Counted from the stretch's first letter, positions 35,607 through 45,357 are shown. The stretch is DNA of 64,000 nt from Psychromonas sp. Urea-02u-13 (GCF_002835995.1 NZ_PJBZ01000068.1:61030-125029), one strand, 5' to 3'. Made by a program: numbers and translations. The notes: generated by a model not told the origin, from the sequence alone.

Positions 35607-35636
35607 AATTGCCTCTTTTTATTAAAAGAGGCAATT
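35607..35636. terminator. stem-loop after cheR
   Basis: AATTGCCTCTTTT and AAAAGAGGCAATT pair perfectly over 13 bp around a TATT loop. A and T lie inside the stem, but no T run follows, so termination may be partial. The rest of the gap to the flgB promoter (35637-35845) shows nothing recognisable. Confidence 0.6.
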
Positions 35637-35845
35637 ATTGCCCCTAATACAACTCCTCATTACTTCTCCTTTTATTCAGACTACTACCCATAGATGCCCA
35701 CAGAACACGCTTTTTTATAACCACCCTCGTTAAATATCATTTTACATCACTGATAGCGGTTAATACTGCAATTCATGCCGCCGCTTTATGCTGTGAGAAG
35801 GTTAATAGCCATATATTTACTTAAATTACCCCGTATTTATGTTTT

Positions 35846-35861
35846 TGGCACATGTTTTGCA
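35846..35861 (+). promoter_or_regulatory. sigma-54 promoter for flgBCDE
   Basis: TGGCAC-ATGTT-TTGCA is a full match to the -24/-12 consensus with ten bases between GG and GC. It lies 26 bases before the flgB ATG. In Vibrio this operon is class III, driven by sigma-54 with FlrC. Confidence 0.93.
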
Positions 35862-35886
35862 TTGTAGTTATATATAGGAGAAATTT

Positions 35887-36288
35887 ATGGCGATTAACTT
35901 TGAAAAAGCATTTGGTATCCATCAGCACACAGTGGGAGTTCGCTCTCGCAGAACTGAAGTTTTAGCAGGAAACATTGCCAATGCGGATACGCCTGGTTAT
36001 AAAGCCCGCGATATTAATTTTAAAGATGCGCTACAAAATGCCAAAACAAGATCGGGTGTTTTTTTAGACCGCACTCATGAGAGTCATAAATTTGCTCAAT
36101 CATTTTCAATGGCAAAATCAGGCGAGCTATATCGTGTTGCGAACCAGGTCGATACAGGTGATGGTAATACGGTTGATACAGAGGTTGAACGTAACCTGTT
36201 TATGAAGAATAGTTTAGAGTATCAAGCAAGTTTAGATTTTTTGAATAGTAAAATTTCAGGTCTTCGCAAAGCGATTAAAGGCCAATAG
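35887..36288 (+). CDS. flgB: flagellar proximal rod protein FlgB
   Basis: A 133-residue rod subunit. The N-terminal [32 protein letters not shown] and C-terminal helix ([20 protein letters not shown]) are the paired axial-protein helices. It assembles at the base of the rod in the periplasm. It starts the flgBCDE operon, with AGGAGAAA before the ATG and flgC 20 bases after. Confidence 0.96.
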   Translation: MAINFEKAFGIHQHTVGVRSRRTEVLAGNIANADTPGYKARDINFKDALQNAKTRSGVFLDRTHESHKFAQSFSMAKSGELYRVANQVDTGDGNTVDTEVERNLFMKNSLEYQASLDFLNSKISGLRKAIKGQ

Positions 36289-36308
36289 TTGGAACGAGGA
36301 GAATAGTT

Positions 36309-36728
36309 ATGAGTTTATTAAGAGTATTAGATGTTTCTGCAACAGGCATGAGTGCGCAATCTCTTCGTTTAAATACTACTGCCAGTAATTTAGCAAATGC
36401 AAACAGTGTAAGCAGTAACCGTGAAGAAACATATAAAGCGCGTCACCCTGTTTTTGCCGCTGAACTTAATCGTGCAAAAGGTAGTTTAGGCAGTAGTGTC
36501 GGCGTTAAAGTTCAAGGTATTGTGGAAAGTGCTGCGCCTCTTAATCAGGAATATGCACCCAATCATCCTAAGTCAGATGAAAATGGTTTTATTTACCATT
36601 CTAACGTTAATGTAATGGAAGAGATGGCAAATATGATCAGCGCATCACGCTCTTACCAAACGAATGTACAAATTGCAGATGCAGCAAAGCAGATGTTAAG
36701 CCGCACGTTACAAATGGGCAAAAGCTAA
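36309..36728 (+). CDS. flgC: flagellar proximal rod protein FlgC
   Basis: A 139-residue rod subunit with LDVSATGMSAQSLRLNTTAS and the ending VNVMEEMANMISASRSYQTN, the FlgC signatures. It stacks on FlgB in the rod. GAACGAGGAGAA supplies a strong ribosome site. Confidence 0.96.
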   Translation: MSLLRVLDVSATGMSAQSLRLNTTASNLANANSVSSNREETYKARHPVFAAELNRAKGSLGSSVGVKVQGIVESAAPLNQEYAPNHPKSDENGFIYHSNVNVMEEMANMISASRSYQTNVQIADAAKQMLSRTLQMGKS

Positions 36729-36738
36729 GGGGTAATAC

Positions 36739-37431
36739 ATGACAGCAATTAATTCGATGTTAAACCTTAATACGCCGCTGACAGCTGAACAAGTTGCAGC
36801 TAATAAAAAGGTTGATGCAAAACAACAATTACAACAAGAAGATTTCTTTGCATTGCTTTCGCAACAATTGGCGTATCAAGACCCATTCAAACCGGTAGAT
36901 AACTCAGAGATGATTGCTCAAATGGCGTCATTTACCACTGCTGAAGGTATCACGACTATGGGCACTGAATTTGCAGGCATGAAAGAAGTATTAAGTTCAA
37001 GCCAAGCGTTAGAGGCATCTTCACTGGTTGGGAAAAAAGTTTTGATTCCAAGCAATGAAGGTTATTTAGCGGAAACTGGTGATTTATCAGGATCAATTAA
37101 TACTAAAACGGGGGCTTATAATACCATGGTAACCGTTGAGAATAGTGCCGGCGTGGTGGTACGTAAGATTAGCCTTGGTGATATTGGTGCGGGTAATAAA
37201 CGTTTTTCTTGGGATGGCCTTGATAAAGACGACAAACGTTTACCTGAAGACAATTACACCTTAAAAGCGAACGGTACGGTAAATAATAAAGGTGAAGAAT
37301 TAACGGTTGCTACCTACGCACACGTAGAAAGTGTGAGTTTAGGGGGGGGGCAAGCGGGCGTAAATCTAAACCTACAGGGTTTAGGTGGAATTAAGCTTTC
37401 AGATGCAATTGAAGTTGCAGAAAACAAATAA
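36739..37431 (+). CDS. flgD: flagellar hook-capping protein FlgD
   Basis: A 230-residue hook cap. The N-terminal QEDFFALLSQQLAYQDPFKPVDNSEMIAQMASF is the capping signature, followed by a FlgD Ig-like/tudor region (GDIGAGNKRFSWDGLDKDDK). It caps the growing hook and is shed afterwards. It lies 10 bases after flgC and 12 before flgE. A run of nine G near 37345 lies inside the gene and could slip. Confidence 0.95.
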   Translation: MTAINSMLNLNTPLTAEQVAANKKVDAKQQLQQEDFFALLSQQLAYQDPFKPVDNSEMIAQMASFTTAEGITTMGTEFAGMKEVLSSSQALEASSLVGKKVLIPSNEGYLAETGDLSGSINTKTGAYNTMVTVENSAGVVVRKISLGDIGAGNKRFSWDGLDKDDKRLPEDNYTLKANGTVNNKGEELTVATYAHVESVSLGGGQAGVNLNLQGLGGIKLSDAIEVAENK

Positions 37432-37443
37432 GAGGAAAATATT

Positions 37444-38832
37444 ATGTCTTTTAATGTTGCATTAAGTGGAATCGCGGCTGCGCAAACAGATTTAGATTCA
37501 ACGGCGAATAATATTGCCAACGTTGGCACGGTGGGCTTTAAAGAGTCGCGTGCTGAATTTGAAAGTGTTTATGCCAGTTCTTTGTTTTCTAATAGTAAAA
37601 CTAAGACGGGCGATGGTGCATCTGTTGCCGCTGTTGCACAACAGTTTCATCAAGGTAGCTTGAAATTCACACAAAACCCATTGGATTTAGCGATTACGGG
37701 TAGTGGATTTTTTGCAACGGCAGGTAATTTAGAAGATCGTAGTTTAAGTTATACACGAGCCGGTACCTTTAAGCTTAATAATGAAAATTTTATTGTTGAT
37801 AACAACGGTAATTATCTGCAAGCATTTCCTGTTAATCCTGATGGAACCTCTTCTTCTGTTAGTTTGAGTACTACAAGCCCGATTCTAATACCTGAAACAG
37901 CTGGTACACCGGTAATGACCGATGAAATAGGCATTACATTAAACTTACCGGCTGATGCACCAACATTAGATCCTGCAAACTTTAATCCCGGTGATCCTGA
38001 TACTTATACTAAAGCAACCGCGGTAACTATTTATGATTCATTAGGTAAGGCGCACATTACTACCACTTATTATATCAAACCTGATAATGCTTCCTATACC
38101 GGTGTTAACCAATGGGTCACTTTTGTAACGGTTGGTAATAAACCTGTTGATTCATGGAATCCTGCTGCATTGCCTGCCCCTGGTGCTCCTGCTGCATCTA
38201 ATTATGGTCTTGCTCCAGATGGTACTGCTACTTCACCTGCCACTTATGTTGATAAAAATGGTGTGACACGAACTGGTGCGATATTAACTTTTGACTCAGT
38301 TGGTGCGTTTACGTCTAGTACGCCAGCTGCACTAAATTTTGCGCCTCTCGGTACGCCTGGAGCTGGTGTGCTTGACCCTGGTGCAGACGGCACACAAGCT
38401 TTTACATTAAAATTCAATGAGCCGACTCAGTTTTCTTCAGCATTTGAAGTGACCGCATTAGATCAAAACGGATTAACGGTAGGCCGATTGACGGGTGTTG
38501 AAATTGGCCCAGATGGCCTAGTTAAAGCCTCTTATAGTAACGGTACTGCACAACCTTTATCACGTGTTGCCATTGTACGTTTTCGTAATGAGCAAGGTTT
38601 AGCACAAACAGGTTCAAATTGGATCGCATCACAAAACTCTGGTGAGCCTATTGCAGGTGAAGCTGCTTCTGGTTCATTTGGTTCTATAAAATCTGCCGCG
38701 CTTGAGCAATCAAACGTCAATTTAACGACAGAATTGGTCGACCTAATTACTGCACAACGTAATTTCCAAGCTAACTCGCGTGCATTAGAAATTAATAATA
38801 CTCTGCAACAAACAATCCTACAGATTAGATAA
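37444..38832 (+). CDS. flgE: flagellar hook protein FlgE
   Basis: A 462-residue hook subunit. The N-terminal SFNVALSGIAAAQTDLDSTA and ANNIANVGTVGFKESRAEF and the C-terminal LEQSNVNLTTELVDLITAQ with NFQANSRALEINN are the conserved axial helices. The middle, rich in Ala, Pro, Thr and Gly, is the variable surface domain. A strong terminator follows, so flgBCDE is one unit. Confidence 0.96.
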   Translation: MSFNVALSGIAAAQTDLDSTANNIANVGTVGFKESRAEFESVYASSLFSNSKTKTGDGASVAAVAQQFHQGSLKFTQNPLDLAITGSGFFATAGNLEDRSLSYTRAGTFKLNNENFIVDNNGNYLQAFPVNPDGTSSSVSLSTTSPILIPETAGTPVMTDEIGITLNLPADAPTLDPANFNPGDPDTYTKATAVTIYDSLGKAHITTTYYIKPDNASYTGVNQWVTFVTVGNKPVDSWNPAALPAPGAPAASNYGLAPDGTATSPATYVDKNGVTRTGAILTFDSVGAFTSSTPAALNFAPLGTPGAGVLDPGADGTQAFTLKFNEPTQFSSAFEVTALDQNGLTVGRLTGVEIGPDGLVKASYSNGTAQPLSRVAIVRFRNEQGLAQTGSNWIASQNSGEPIAGEAASGSFGSIKSAALEQSNVNLTTELVDLITAQRNFQANSRALEINNTLQQTILQIR

Positions 38833-38857
38833 GCTTTCTTTTTACGCTTATTCCATC

Positions 38858-38887
38858 AAAACGCACCTTTTTAGGTGCGTTTTTTGT
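38858..38887. terminator. intrinsic terminator after flgE
   Basis: AAAACGCACCT-TTTT-AGGTGCGTTTTTT: an 8-bp GC-rich stem (38861-38868 with 38873-38880) flanked by A and T. It separates flgBCDE from flgFGHI. Confidence 0.92.
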
Positions 38888-38911
38888 TTTAAATTCTCTA
38901 TAAATATCTAT

Positions 38912-38927
38912 TGGCATAGATTTTGCT
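38912..38927 (+). promoter_or_regulatory. sigma-54 promoter for flgFGHI
   Basis: TGGCAT-AGATT-TTGCT: the -24 GG and -12 GC have the required ten-base spacing. It lies 80 bases before the flgF ATG, after the flgE terminator. Confidence 0.85.
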
Positions 38928-39007
38928 TTTGGTTGTATATAAGTAACGTATATTCATCTAAATGATTAATTAAAAGCATATCGGCTTCGCTCGGTTAAGG
39001 AATGTAA

Positions 39008-39754
39008 ATGGACAAGTTTCTGTATATCTCAATGTCAGGTGCCAAAGAGAGTATGAATGCTTTAGCTATTCATTCGAATAACCTAGCTAACGCCAATAAA
39101 ACCGCTTTTAAAGCAAGTTTTGAGCAAGCGCGCAGTATGCAAATTTATGGCCCTGGTCAACCATCACGGGTTTTCTCGGTAACGGAAGAGCCTGGTCAAA
39201 ACTTCGAAAGTGGCATAATGCAAACAACTGGTCGTGATCTTGATATATCAATACAGGGTGATGGCTGGTTTGTTGTTAAATCTGATCTTGGTGGAGAAGG
39301 GTTAACGCGTTCTGGTGGACTTAATATTAGTCAGGATGGTTTTTTGGTTGATAATAATGGTAGCCAAGTGCTTGATACTAAAGGCGCACCTATTTTTATC
39401 CAATTACCCGTTGAAAAATTCAGTATTCGTCAAGATGGCATGTTAGAAGTGCGTCCTGAAGGAGCTCCTGCCGATGGAATGGAAGATATTGCGCAGCTGA
39501 AGTTAGTCAACCCAGATGTTAAAGGTCTGATGCGTGGTGAAGACGGTCTATTCAGACGTATTGATGGTTTAGATGCAGAGCAAGACAATACCGTACGTAT
39601 ACAAAGTGGCACGCTAGAAGCGTCTAACGTAAATTTAAGTAGTGAGTTAACCAGTTTAATTAACTTGCAACGACATTTTGAAATGCAGATAAAAATGATG
39701 AAAAATGCTGAAGAGATAGACAAAAGTTCTGAATCTTTATTGCGTGTTGTGTAA
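39008..39754 (+). CDS. flgF: flagellar proximal rod protein FlgF
   Basis: A 248-residue rod subunit with FLYISMSGAKESMNALAIHSNNLANANKTAF at its N-terminus and an ending LEASNVNLSSELTSLINLQRHFE. It forms part of the proximal rod between FlgB/C and FlgG. GGTTAAGGAATGTAAATG supplies the ribosome site. flgG follows after 42 bases. Confidence 0.95.
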   Translation: MDKFLYISMSGAKESMNALAIHSNNLANANKTAFKASFEQARSMQIYGPGQPSRVFSVTEEPGQNFESGIMQTTGRDLDISIQGDGWFVVKSDLGGEGLTRSGGLNISQDGFLVDNNGSQVLDTKGAPIFIQLPVEKFSIRQDGMLEVRPEGAPADGMEDIAQLKLVNPDVKGLMRGEDGLFRRIDGLDAEQDNTVRIQSGTLEASNVNLSSELTSLINLQRHFEMQIKMMKNAEEIDKSSESLLRVV

Positions 39755-39796
39755 TAACACATCTATTTTTATTTTAACAAATCTAAGGAGTAATTT

Positions 39797-40585
39797 ATGC
39801 ATCCCGCTTTATGGATAAGTAAAACAGGGTTAGATGCCCAACAAACTAATGTAGCAACCATTTCTAATAACTTAGCGAATGCGAGTACCGTTGGTTTTAA
39901 AAAGAGTCGTGCAGTCTTCGAAGATTTGTTGTATCAAAATATCAACCAGCCGGGTGCGAATGCAACACAAAATACGAAGCTTCCATCAGGGTTAATGATT
40001 GGTTCGGGTGCGAAGGTAGTTGCAGTACAAAAAAACTTCTCTCAAGGTAATGTACTTACCACCAATAACTCGTTAGATGTCATGGTTGAAGGTCGTGGTT
40101 TTTTTGAAATTGAATTACCCGATGGTAGTTCTGGATATACTCGTAATGGCCAATTTCAGTTAAATGAAGAAGGCATTATCGTGACACCTGGTTCGGGTTA
40201 TCCGCTAGTACCCCAAGTCCAAATACCGAATGACGCACAATCAATTAGTATTGGCGCTGAAGGTGAAGTTTCTGTGCGTATTAATGGCCAAGCGAACAAT
40301 CAAGTTGTTGGTCAGCTTAATGTGAATGACTTTGTTAACCCCTCTGGTTTAGAGCCAATGGGTGAAAATCTTTACACTGAAACGGGCGCCAGTGGGGCAC
40401 CTCTTCAAGGCGTACCCGGTGCAGATGGCATGGGTTTCTTACGCCAAGGGATGTTAGAGACCTCTAATGTAAATGTAACCGAAGAACTGGTAAATCTTAT
40501 TGAAAGTCAGCGTGTTTATGAGATGAACTCTAAAGTTATCTCTGCCGTTGATGAAATGCTCTCGTACGTTAGCCAACAGTTATAG
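39797..40585 (+). CDS. flgG: flagellar distal rod protein FlgG
   Basis: A 262-residue distal rod subunit. MHPALWISKTGLDAQQ, then SNNLANASTVGFKKSRAVFEDLLYQ with the FlgG-specific insertion following, and an ending LETSNVNVTEELVNLIESQRVYE. It forms the rigid drive shaft of the motor. AAGGAG precedes the ATG. Confidence 0.96.
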   Translation: MHPALWISKTGLDAQQTNVATISNNLANASTVGFKKSRAVFEDLLYQNINQPGANATQNTKLPSGLMIGSGAKVVAVQKNFSQGNVLTTNNSLDVMVEGRGFFEIELPDGSSGYTRNGQFQLNEEGIIVTPGSGYPLVPQVQIPNDAQSISIGAEGEVSVRINGQANNQVVGQLNVNDFVNPSGLEPMGENLYTETGASGAPLQGVPGADGMGFLRQGMLETSNVNVTEELVNLIESQRVYEMNSKVISAVDEMLSYVSQQL

Positions 40586-40596
40586 ACGGAGGATTT

Positions 40597-41280
40597 ATGA
40601 TTAAATTAATACTTTTGTTAGGTTTAACGGTATTGTCTGGTTGTACGTCACTACCGAATGTAGAAGCTAAAAATGATCCTGAATATGCACCTGTTGAGCC
40701 AATTGAACCCGGTGTTGATGTCGTGAATAGTGGCTCACTGTTCCAAGCAAGTTACTCTAACAATCTCTATTCTGATATTAAAGCACATCGTGTTGGCGAT
40801 ATTATTACCGTTTATTTACAAGAGTCGACCTCTGCAAGTAAAAAAGCGGGCAGTAGCCAAGAAAAGAAAAATAGTTACAACTTAGATATTGATCAAATGA
40901 CATTGCCTGGAAGCGGTACTAATCCATTATCATTATCGGGTATTGGTATTGGTATTGGTCAAAAAAGTAAGTTTGAGGGGGATGCAGACGCAGACCAAAG
41001 TAATAACTTGCAAGGTAGCATAACGGTTAATGTGATACGTGTATTAAGTAATGGCAATTTAGTTATTCGTGGTGAAAAATGGTTGATGCTTAATAACGGC
41101 GATGAATATGTGCGTATTAAAGGGGTTATTCGCTCTGAGGATGTGAGTGCTGATAACTCTGTTTCATCGATGCGTGTGGCAAATGCGCGTATTGAGTATG
41201 GTGGTACAGGGGACTTTGCGAATACCCAACGACAAGGTTGGTTAACTTCCTTTTTCAGCGGCCCTTACTGGCCTATTTAG
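40597..41280 (+). CDS. flgH: flagellar L-ring lipoprotein FlgH
   Basis: A 227-residue outer-membrane lipoprotein with lipid Cys16 (TVLSGCTSLP). The blocks RVGDIITVYLQESTSASKKA and NVIRVLSNGNLVIRGEKWLMLNNG are FlgH signatures. It forms the L-ring bushing around the rod, next to FlgI. GGAGGA precedes the start. Confidence 0.96.
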   Translation: MIKLILLLGLTVLSGCTSLPNVEAKNDPEYAPVEPIEPGVDVVNSGSLFQASYSNNLYSDIKAHRVGDIITVYLQESTSASKKAGSSQEKKNSYNLDIDQMTLPGSGTNPLSLSGIGIGIGQKSKFEGDADADQSNNLQGSITVNVIRVLSNGNLVIRGEKWLMLNNGDEYVRIKGVIRSEDVSADNSVSSMRVANARIEYGGTGDFANTQRQGWLTSFFSGPYWPI

Positions 41281-41308
41281 TGGCAATATCTAACTTAAGG
41301 AGTGAATC

Positions 41309-42409
41309 ATGAATTTATTTAAAAAAATCTTAGCTAGCCTATTAATTATTAGCTTTTCGACAAGCTCTTTTAGTGCTCGCATTAAAGATGTTGCCAGTGT
41401 GCAAGGGGTACGTAGTAACCAATTAGTGGGTTACGGGTTAGTGGTTGGTTTACCGGGTACCGGTGAAAAAAGCAGTAAGTTTGCTGAGCAAGCTTTTGCA
41501 ACTATGTTACGTAATTTTGGCATTAACATGCCGGCAGGTCAGAAATTAAAAATTAAAAATGTAGCGCCAGTGGCGATTACAGCAGAACTAAAAGCGTTTA
41601 CTAAGCGTGGTCAGAGAATTGACATCACAGTGTCAGCCATTGGTGAAGCTAAAAGCTTACGGGGTGGTGAGTTATTACAAACCTTCTTAAAAGGTGTGGA
41701 TGGCAAGGTTTACGCACTTGCACAAGGTAGTTTAGTCGTTGGCGGTCTAGGCGCAGAAGGCGCTGATGGTTCGAAAGTTGTGATTAATACCCCGACGGTT
41801 GGACGTATATCAAACGGTGCGATTGTGGAGCGAGAAGTTGTTTCTCCTTTCTCACAGGGTGATAGCATTACTTTTAATTTACATCAGTCTGATTTTACAA
41901 CCGCCAAACGTTTGGCAGATACCATTAATAACTTAGTAGGGCCAAATACGGCTTCATTATTAGATGCCACTTCAATTCGAGTGTTAGCGCCTCGTGATGT
42001 TTCACAGCGAGTATCGTATTTATCAACGCTAGAAAACCTGACTTTTGAACCTGCTCGTAGTAATGCAAAAATTATTGTTAATTCACGGACAGGCACCATT
42101 GTGGTTGGCCAAGATGTTAAGTTATTACCGACCGCGATAACCCATGGTGGTATCAGTGTGACGGTGAGTGAGAACAAAGAGGTTTCACAACCTAATGCCT
42201 TTGCGGGTGGCGATACTGAGGTTGTTGATAACAGCACAATCAATATTACTCAAGAAGACAGCCGTATGTTTAAATTTGATACGGGTGTTAGTCTCAATGA
42301 CTTAGTACGAGCGGTTAATGAAGTCGGCCTTGCTCCTGGTGATTTAATGGCAATACTCGAAGCGCTAAAACAAGCCGGCGCATTGCAGGGTGAATTGATC
42401 ATTATATAG
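41309..42409 (+). CDS. flgI: flagellar P-ring protein FlgI
   Basis: A 366-residue periplasmic ring subunit with a signal peptide ending near [14 protein letters not shown], then [18 protein letters not shown], and at the end [32 protein letters not shown], typical of FlgI. It assembles into the P-ring with help from FlgA. In relatives flgJ follows directly; here a repeat array and an antiporter gene intervene. Confidence 0.96.
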   Translation: MNLFKKILASLLIISFSTSSFSARIKDVASVQGVRSNQLVGYGLVVGLPGTGEKSSKFAEQAFATMLRNFGINMPAGQKLKIKNVAPVAITAELKAFTKRGQRIDITVSAIGEAKSLRGGELLQTFLKGVDGKVYALAQGSLVVGGLGAEGADGSKVVINTPTVGRISNGAIVEREVVSPFSQGDSITFNLHQSDFTTAKRLADTINNLVGPNTASLLDATSIRVLAPRDVSQRVSYLSTLENLTFEPARSNAKIIVNSRTGTIVVGQDVKLLPTAITHGGISVTVSENKEVSQPNAFAGGDTEVVDNSTINITQEDSRMFKFDTGVSLNDLVRAVNEVGLAPGDLMAILEALKQAGALQGELIII

Positions 42410-42493
42410 GAGGGCAGTTGTTAGCTATCAGCCGTCAGCTGTCAGTTAACACCAAAAGGTTATCCTCTAGCTAATAACTGACAGCTTCTTTAC

Positions 42494-42534
42494 AAAAAGC
42501 CCCGCTCTATGTAGATAAAGCGGGGCTTTCTTTT
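42494..42534. terminator. intrinsic terminator, copy 1 (after flgI)
   Basis: AAAGCCCCGCT (42496-42506) pairs with AGCGGGGCTTT (42519-42529), followed by CTTTT. This 11-bp GC-rich stem should end the flgFGHI transcript. Confidence 0.85.
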
Positions 42535-42690
42535 AACTGAAAGCTGGCAGCTAATAACTAACAGCTTTTTATTCACTGAAAGCTGACAGCGAATAACTGA
42601 CAGCTTTTTATTAACTGAAAGCTGACAGCTAATAACTAACAGCTTTTTATTAACTGAAAGCTGACAGCTAATAACTGACAGCTTCTTTAC

Positions 42691-42731
42691 AAAAAGCCCC
42701 GCTCTATGTAGATAAAGCGGGGCTTTCTTTT
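42691..42731. terminator. intrinsic terminator, copy 2 (before the antiporter stop)
   Basis: Identical to the copy 197 bases upstream: the same 11-bp stem and loop. Because flanking A and T runs are present on both sides, it can also terminate the leftward antiporter gene. Confidence 0.85.
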
Positions 42732-42789
42732 AACTGATAGCTGACAGCTAATAACTAACAGCTTTTTACTGATAACTAACGGCTTCTAT

Positions 42790-44118
42790 TTATAAGCTCA
42801 TCGCTGCAATCCAACCAAATATAATCAATGGTAAGTTGTAGTGAATGAAGGTCGGGATAACAGTATCTCTAATATGGTCGTGTTTTCCATCACTATTCAA
42901 GCCCGATGTTGGCCCTAAGGTTGAATCGGAAGCTGGAGAACCGGCATCACCCAAGGCTGCTGCTGTACCCACTAAGGCAATAGTTGCCATAGGAGAGAAA
43001 CCAAACGCTATAGCTAAAGGAACGTAAATCGTCGCAATGATGGGAATCGTCGAGAATGATGAACCAATACCCATAGTGACTAATAAACCGATGATTAACA
43101 TTAATAATGCGGCTAATGCTTTGTTATCACCGATACTGATGCTTAAATATGAAACCAATGTTTCAACACCGCCAGTTGATTTCATCACAGCTGCAAAACC
43201 AGCAGCAGCTATCATAATAAACCCGATCATCGCCATCATGTGTACACCTTTAGTGAATACATCATGTGTTTCTTTCCAGGCAATCACGCCACCTACTGTA
43301 AACACAACAAAACCGGCGAGTGCGCCAATGATCATTGAACCTGAATAGAGCTGCGTGCTTAAGGTTGCGACAATGGCAATACCGGCAACAAGAATATGGC
43401 GTTTATTAAGCGTTTTCAGTTCAGGCTTAACTTCCTCTTGCTCAACCACTGCGTAATCGCGCGGTTTACGGTAACTGATAAATACCGCAATCAATAAACC
43501 TGTAAGCATGCCAAGTGCGGGTAGTATCATTGCGACTGGCACTTGTGCAGCTGTTGCTTCAAGGCCGTTATCATGCAAGTTTTTAAGCAGGATATTGTGT
43601 AAGAAAATACCACCGAAACCAATAGGCAAGACCATGTAGGGTGTGATTAAACCAAAGGTTAATACGCAGGCCACTAAACGTCTGTCCATACGAAGTTTGG
43701 CAAAAACAGCTAATAAAGGCGGAATTAAAATAGGAATAAACGCGATATGAACAGGAATAATATTTTGCGAAGAGATAGCGATTAATAAAATACTGGTTAA
43801 CACACCATATTTTATCGTTGTTGATAGCTTATCTGCATTATTACCGTGTAAACGCTTGATAACGGTTTGCGCTAATAAATCAGTAATGCCTGATTTAGAG
43901 ATCGCGACGGCAAATGCACCGAGCATGGCATAACTAAGTGCAATGGTTGCACCGCCACCAAGACCACCTTCAAATGCGCTGACAGTATCTGCCAGTGATA
44001 ATCCTGCACTCAAACCTCCGACTAATGCGCTGAGTGTTAATGCAACCACTACATTGACACGCATGACTGATAAAACGAGCATCAAACAGACTGCGAGTAA
44101 AACTGGATTCATATTCAT
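42790..44118 (-). CDS. Na+/H+ antiporter family protein (NhaC/YuiF-like)
   Basis: A 442-residue polytopic membrane protein with about 11-12 hydrophobic segments. It opens [32 protein letters not shown] and contains [20 protein letters not shown] near the C-terminal end, as in Na+/H+ antiporter-family proteins of the YuiF type. Some relatives transport amino acids such as histidine, so the substrate is not certain. It reads leftward, against the flagellar genes on both sides, and degenerate copies of one repeat flank it. It is foreign to the usual flgI-flgJ order. Confidence 0.8.
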   Translation of the reverse strand: MNMNPVLLAVCLMLVLSVMRVNVVVALTLSALVGGLSAGLSLADTVSAFEGGLGGGATIALSYAMLGAFAVAISKSGITDLLAQTVIKRLHGNNADKLSTTIKYGVLTSILLIAISSQNIIPVHIAFIPILIPPLLAVFAKLRMDRRLVACVLTFGLITPYMVLPIGFGGIFLHNILLKNLHDNGLEATAAQVPVAMILPALGMLTGLLIAVFISYRKPRDYAVVEQEEVKPELKTLNKRHILVAGIAIVATLSTQLYSGSMIIGALAGFVVFTVGGVIAWKETHDVFTKGVHMMAMIGFIMIAAAGFAAVMKSTGGVETLVSYLSISIGDNKALAALLMLIIGLLVTMGIGSSFSTIPIIATIYVPLAIAFGFSPMATIALVGTAAALGDAGSPASDSTLGPTSGLNSDGKHDHIRDTVIPTFIHYNLPLIIFGWIAAMSL

Positions 44119-44230
44119 TTTTCCCGATAAAATTTAAAGGGGCATTTTACGTGAGTAGACCCGTTTATCAACTTTAATAAAATCCTATTTAGTTCCCTTG
44201 TTATCCTCGTTTTTACTCCCTTATAGCCCC

Positions 44231-44302
44231 TTATAAAAAAACTGCTCTATGAAGATATCGCAGGGCTTTCTTTTTACTGTTAGCTGACCGCTAATTACTG
44301 AC
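44231..44302. repeat. degenerate copy of the flgI-side repeat, upstream of flgJ
   Basis: AACTGCTCTATGAAGATATCGCAGGGCTTTC then TTAGCTGACCGCTAATTACTGAC aligns with the terminator-plus-unit module on the other side of the antiporter (GCTCTATGTAGATAAAGCGGGGCTTTC then TAGCTGACAGCTAATAACTAAC). The hairpin is damaged. The same repeat family therefore brackets the antiporter gene in the same orientation. Confidence 0.7.
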
Positions 44303-44314
44303 TACTTACCATTG

Positions 44315-44330
44315 TGGCACTATTATTGCT
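44315..44330 (+). promoter_or_regulatory. sigma-54 promoter for flgJ-flgK
   Basis: TGGCAC-TATTA-TTGCT fits the -24/-12 consensus exactly, with ten bases between GG and GC. It lies 44 bases upstream of the flgJ ATG, just after the degenerate repeat, and gives flgJK its own promoter now that flgI is cut off by terminators. Confidence 0.92.
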
Positions 44331-44373
44331 TTATTTAAAAGGAGCATAAAAAATGAGTTAAACGGAGCTAGAT

Positions 44374-45357
44374 ATGGCGAATAATGTAGTTACACAACCG
44401 AGCAATTACTTTGATCTACAAGGGTTAGATCAACTGCGTCAAAAAGCGCAGGGTAATAGTAAAGAATCGATTCGTGAAGTGGCTAATCAGTTTGAGTCAA
44501 TGTTTGCATCTATGTTAATTAAATCAATGCGCCAAGCGAATGAAGCCTTTGAAACAGATAGCCCGTTTAATAACAAAGACACTAAATTTTATACCGATAT
44601 GCAAGACAAGCAACTCGCGCTTGATATCAGTCGCCACGGCTCACTTGGTTTAGCCGATGCGCTTGTTCGTCAGCTTGACCCTATGTCTATTTCTCGTCCT
44701 CAAGGTGTACCAGAAGATAAACTGCTTATGCCTAATAGTGACAAAGGGAAAATGATGGACATTAATAAAACCCTGCCTCCCGTTGATCTTAATAAACCAG
44801 ACCAAACACAGCCATCAGTCATGGTTTTTGATAAAACCAAGCAATCAACGAATGATGCTAAACCTTTTACCGATCAAAAGTCCTTCATTGAGACACTAAT
44901 GCCCTATGCCAAAAAAGTGGCAAAAACATTAGGCATTTCACCGGCCGCATTAGTTGCTCAGTCTGCACTTGAAACAGGCTGGGGTAAAAAGATTATTAAT
45001 GGGTCTGATAACCAAAGTAGTTTTAATCTGTTTAACATTAAAGCGCACAAAGATTGGCAGGGTGACAAAGTCGCTAAAGATAGCCTTGAAGTCGAAGATG
45101 GCATTGGCATTAAACGTCGTTCTGATTTTAGAGCGTACCAAGACTATGCACAAAGCTTTACTGATTACGGAAAATTTATTACCACTAATCAACGCTACAA
45201 AGAGGCACTGGATCAGGGAACTGATGCGGGTCGCTACGTAGAAGAGCTGCAAAAAGCGGGTTATGCAACGGATCCTCAATATGCTGACAAGATTAAACAG
45301 ATAATGAATAACGAGTCGTTTAAAGCGGCCGTGGCTGAAGGAGAATCAAATGGCTGA
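44374..45357 (+). CDS. flgJ: flagellar rod-cap and peptidoglycan hydrolase FlgJ
   Basis: A 327-residue two-domain protein. The N-terminal rod-binding part contains VANQFESMFASMLIKSMRQA. After a linker comes a glucosaminidase domain: SPAALVAQSALETGWGKKI with catalytic Glu200, then SSFNLFNIKA and a DYGKFITTNQRYKEAL. It caps the growing rod and opens the cell wall for it. It overlaps flgK by eight bases. Confidence 0.95.
   Translation: MANNVVTQPSNYFDLQGLDQLRQKAQGNSKESIREVANQFESMFASMLIKSMRQANEAFETDSPFNNKDTKFYTDMQDKQLALDISRHGSLGLADALVRQLDPMSISRPQGVPEDKLLMPNSDKGKMMDINKTLPPVDLNKPDQTQPSVMVFDKTKQSTNDAKPFTDQKSFIETLMPYAKKVAKTLGISPAALVAQSALETGWGKKIINGSDNQSSFNLFNIKAHKDWQGDKVAKDSLEVEDGIGIKRRSDFRAYQDYAQSFTDYGKFITTNQRYKEALDQGTDAGRYVEELQKAGYATDPQYADKIKQIMNNESFKAAVAEGESNG

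Larger units (their letters stand above)
42421..42788. repeat. 39-bp tandem repeat array with duplicated 72-bp terminator module
   Basis: The 380 bases between flgI and the antiporter gene hold no gene. A 39-base unit (core AACTGAAAGCTGACAGCTAA then TAACTGACAGCTTTTT) starts at 42537, 42576, 42615 and 42654, with a diverged copy at 42734. A 72-base segment including a terminator hairpin occurs twice without a mismatch (42469-42540 and 42666-42737). The units touch each other with no unique spacers, so it is not a CRISPR. The last copy ends close to the antiporter stop codon. Confidence 0.85.

Noticed and set aside
42421..42788. Regular repeats resembling a CRISPR array
   Set aside because: The 39-base units touch each other without unique spacers, and no cas gene is nearby. 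It is a tandem repeat with terminator modules.
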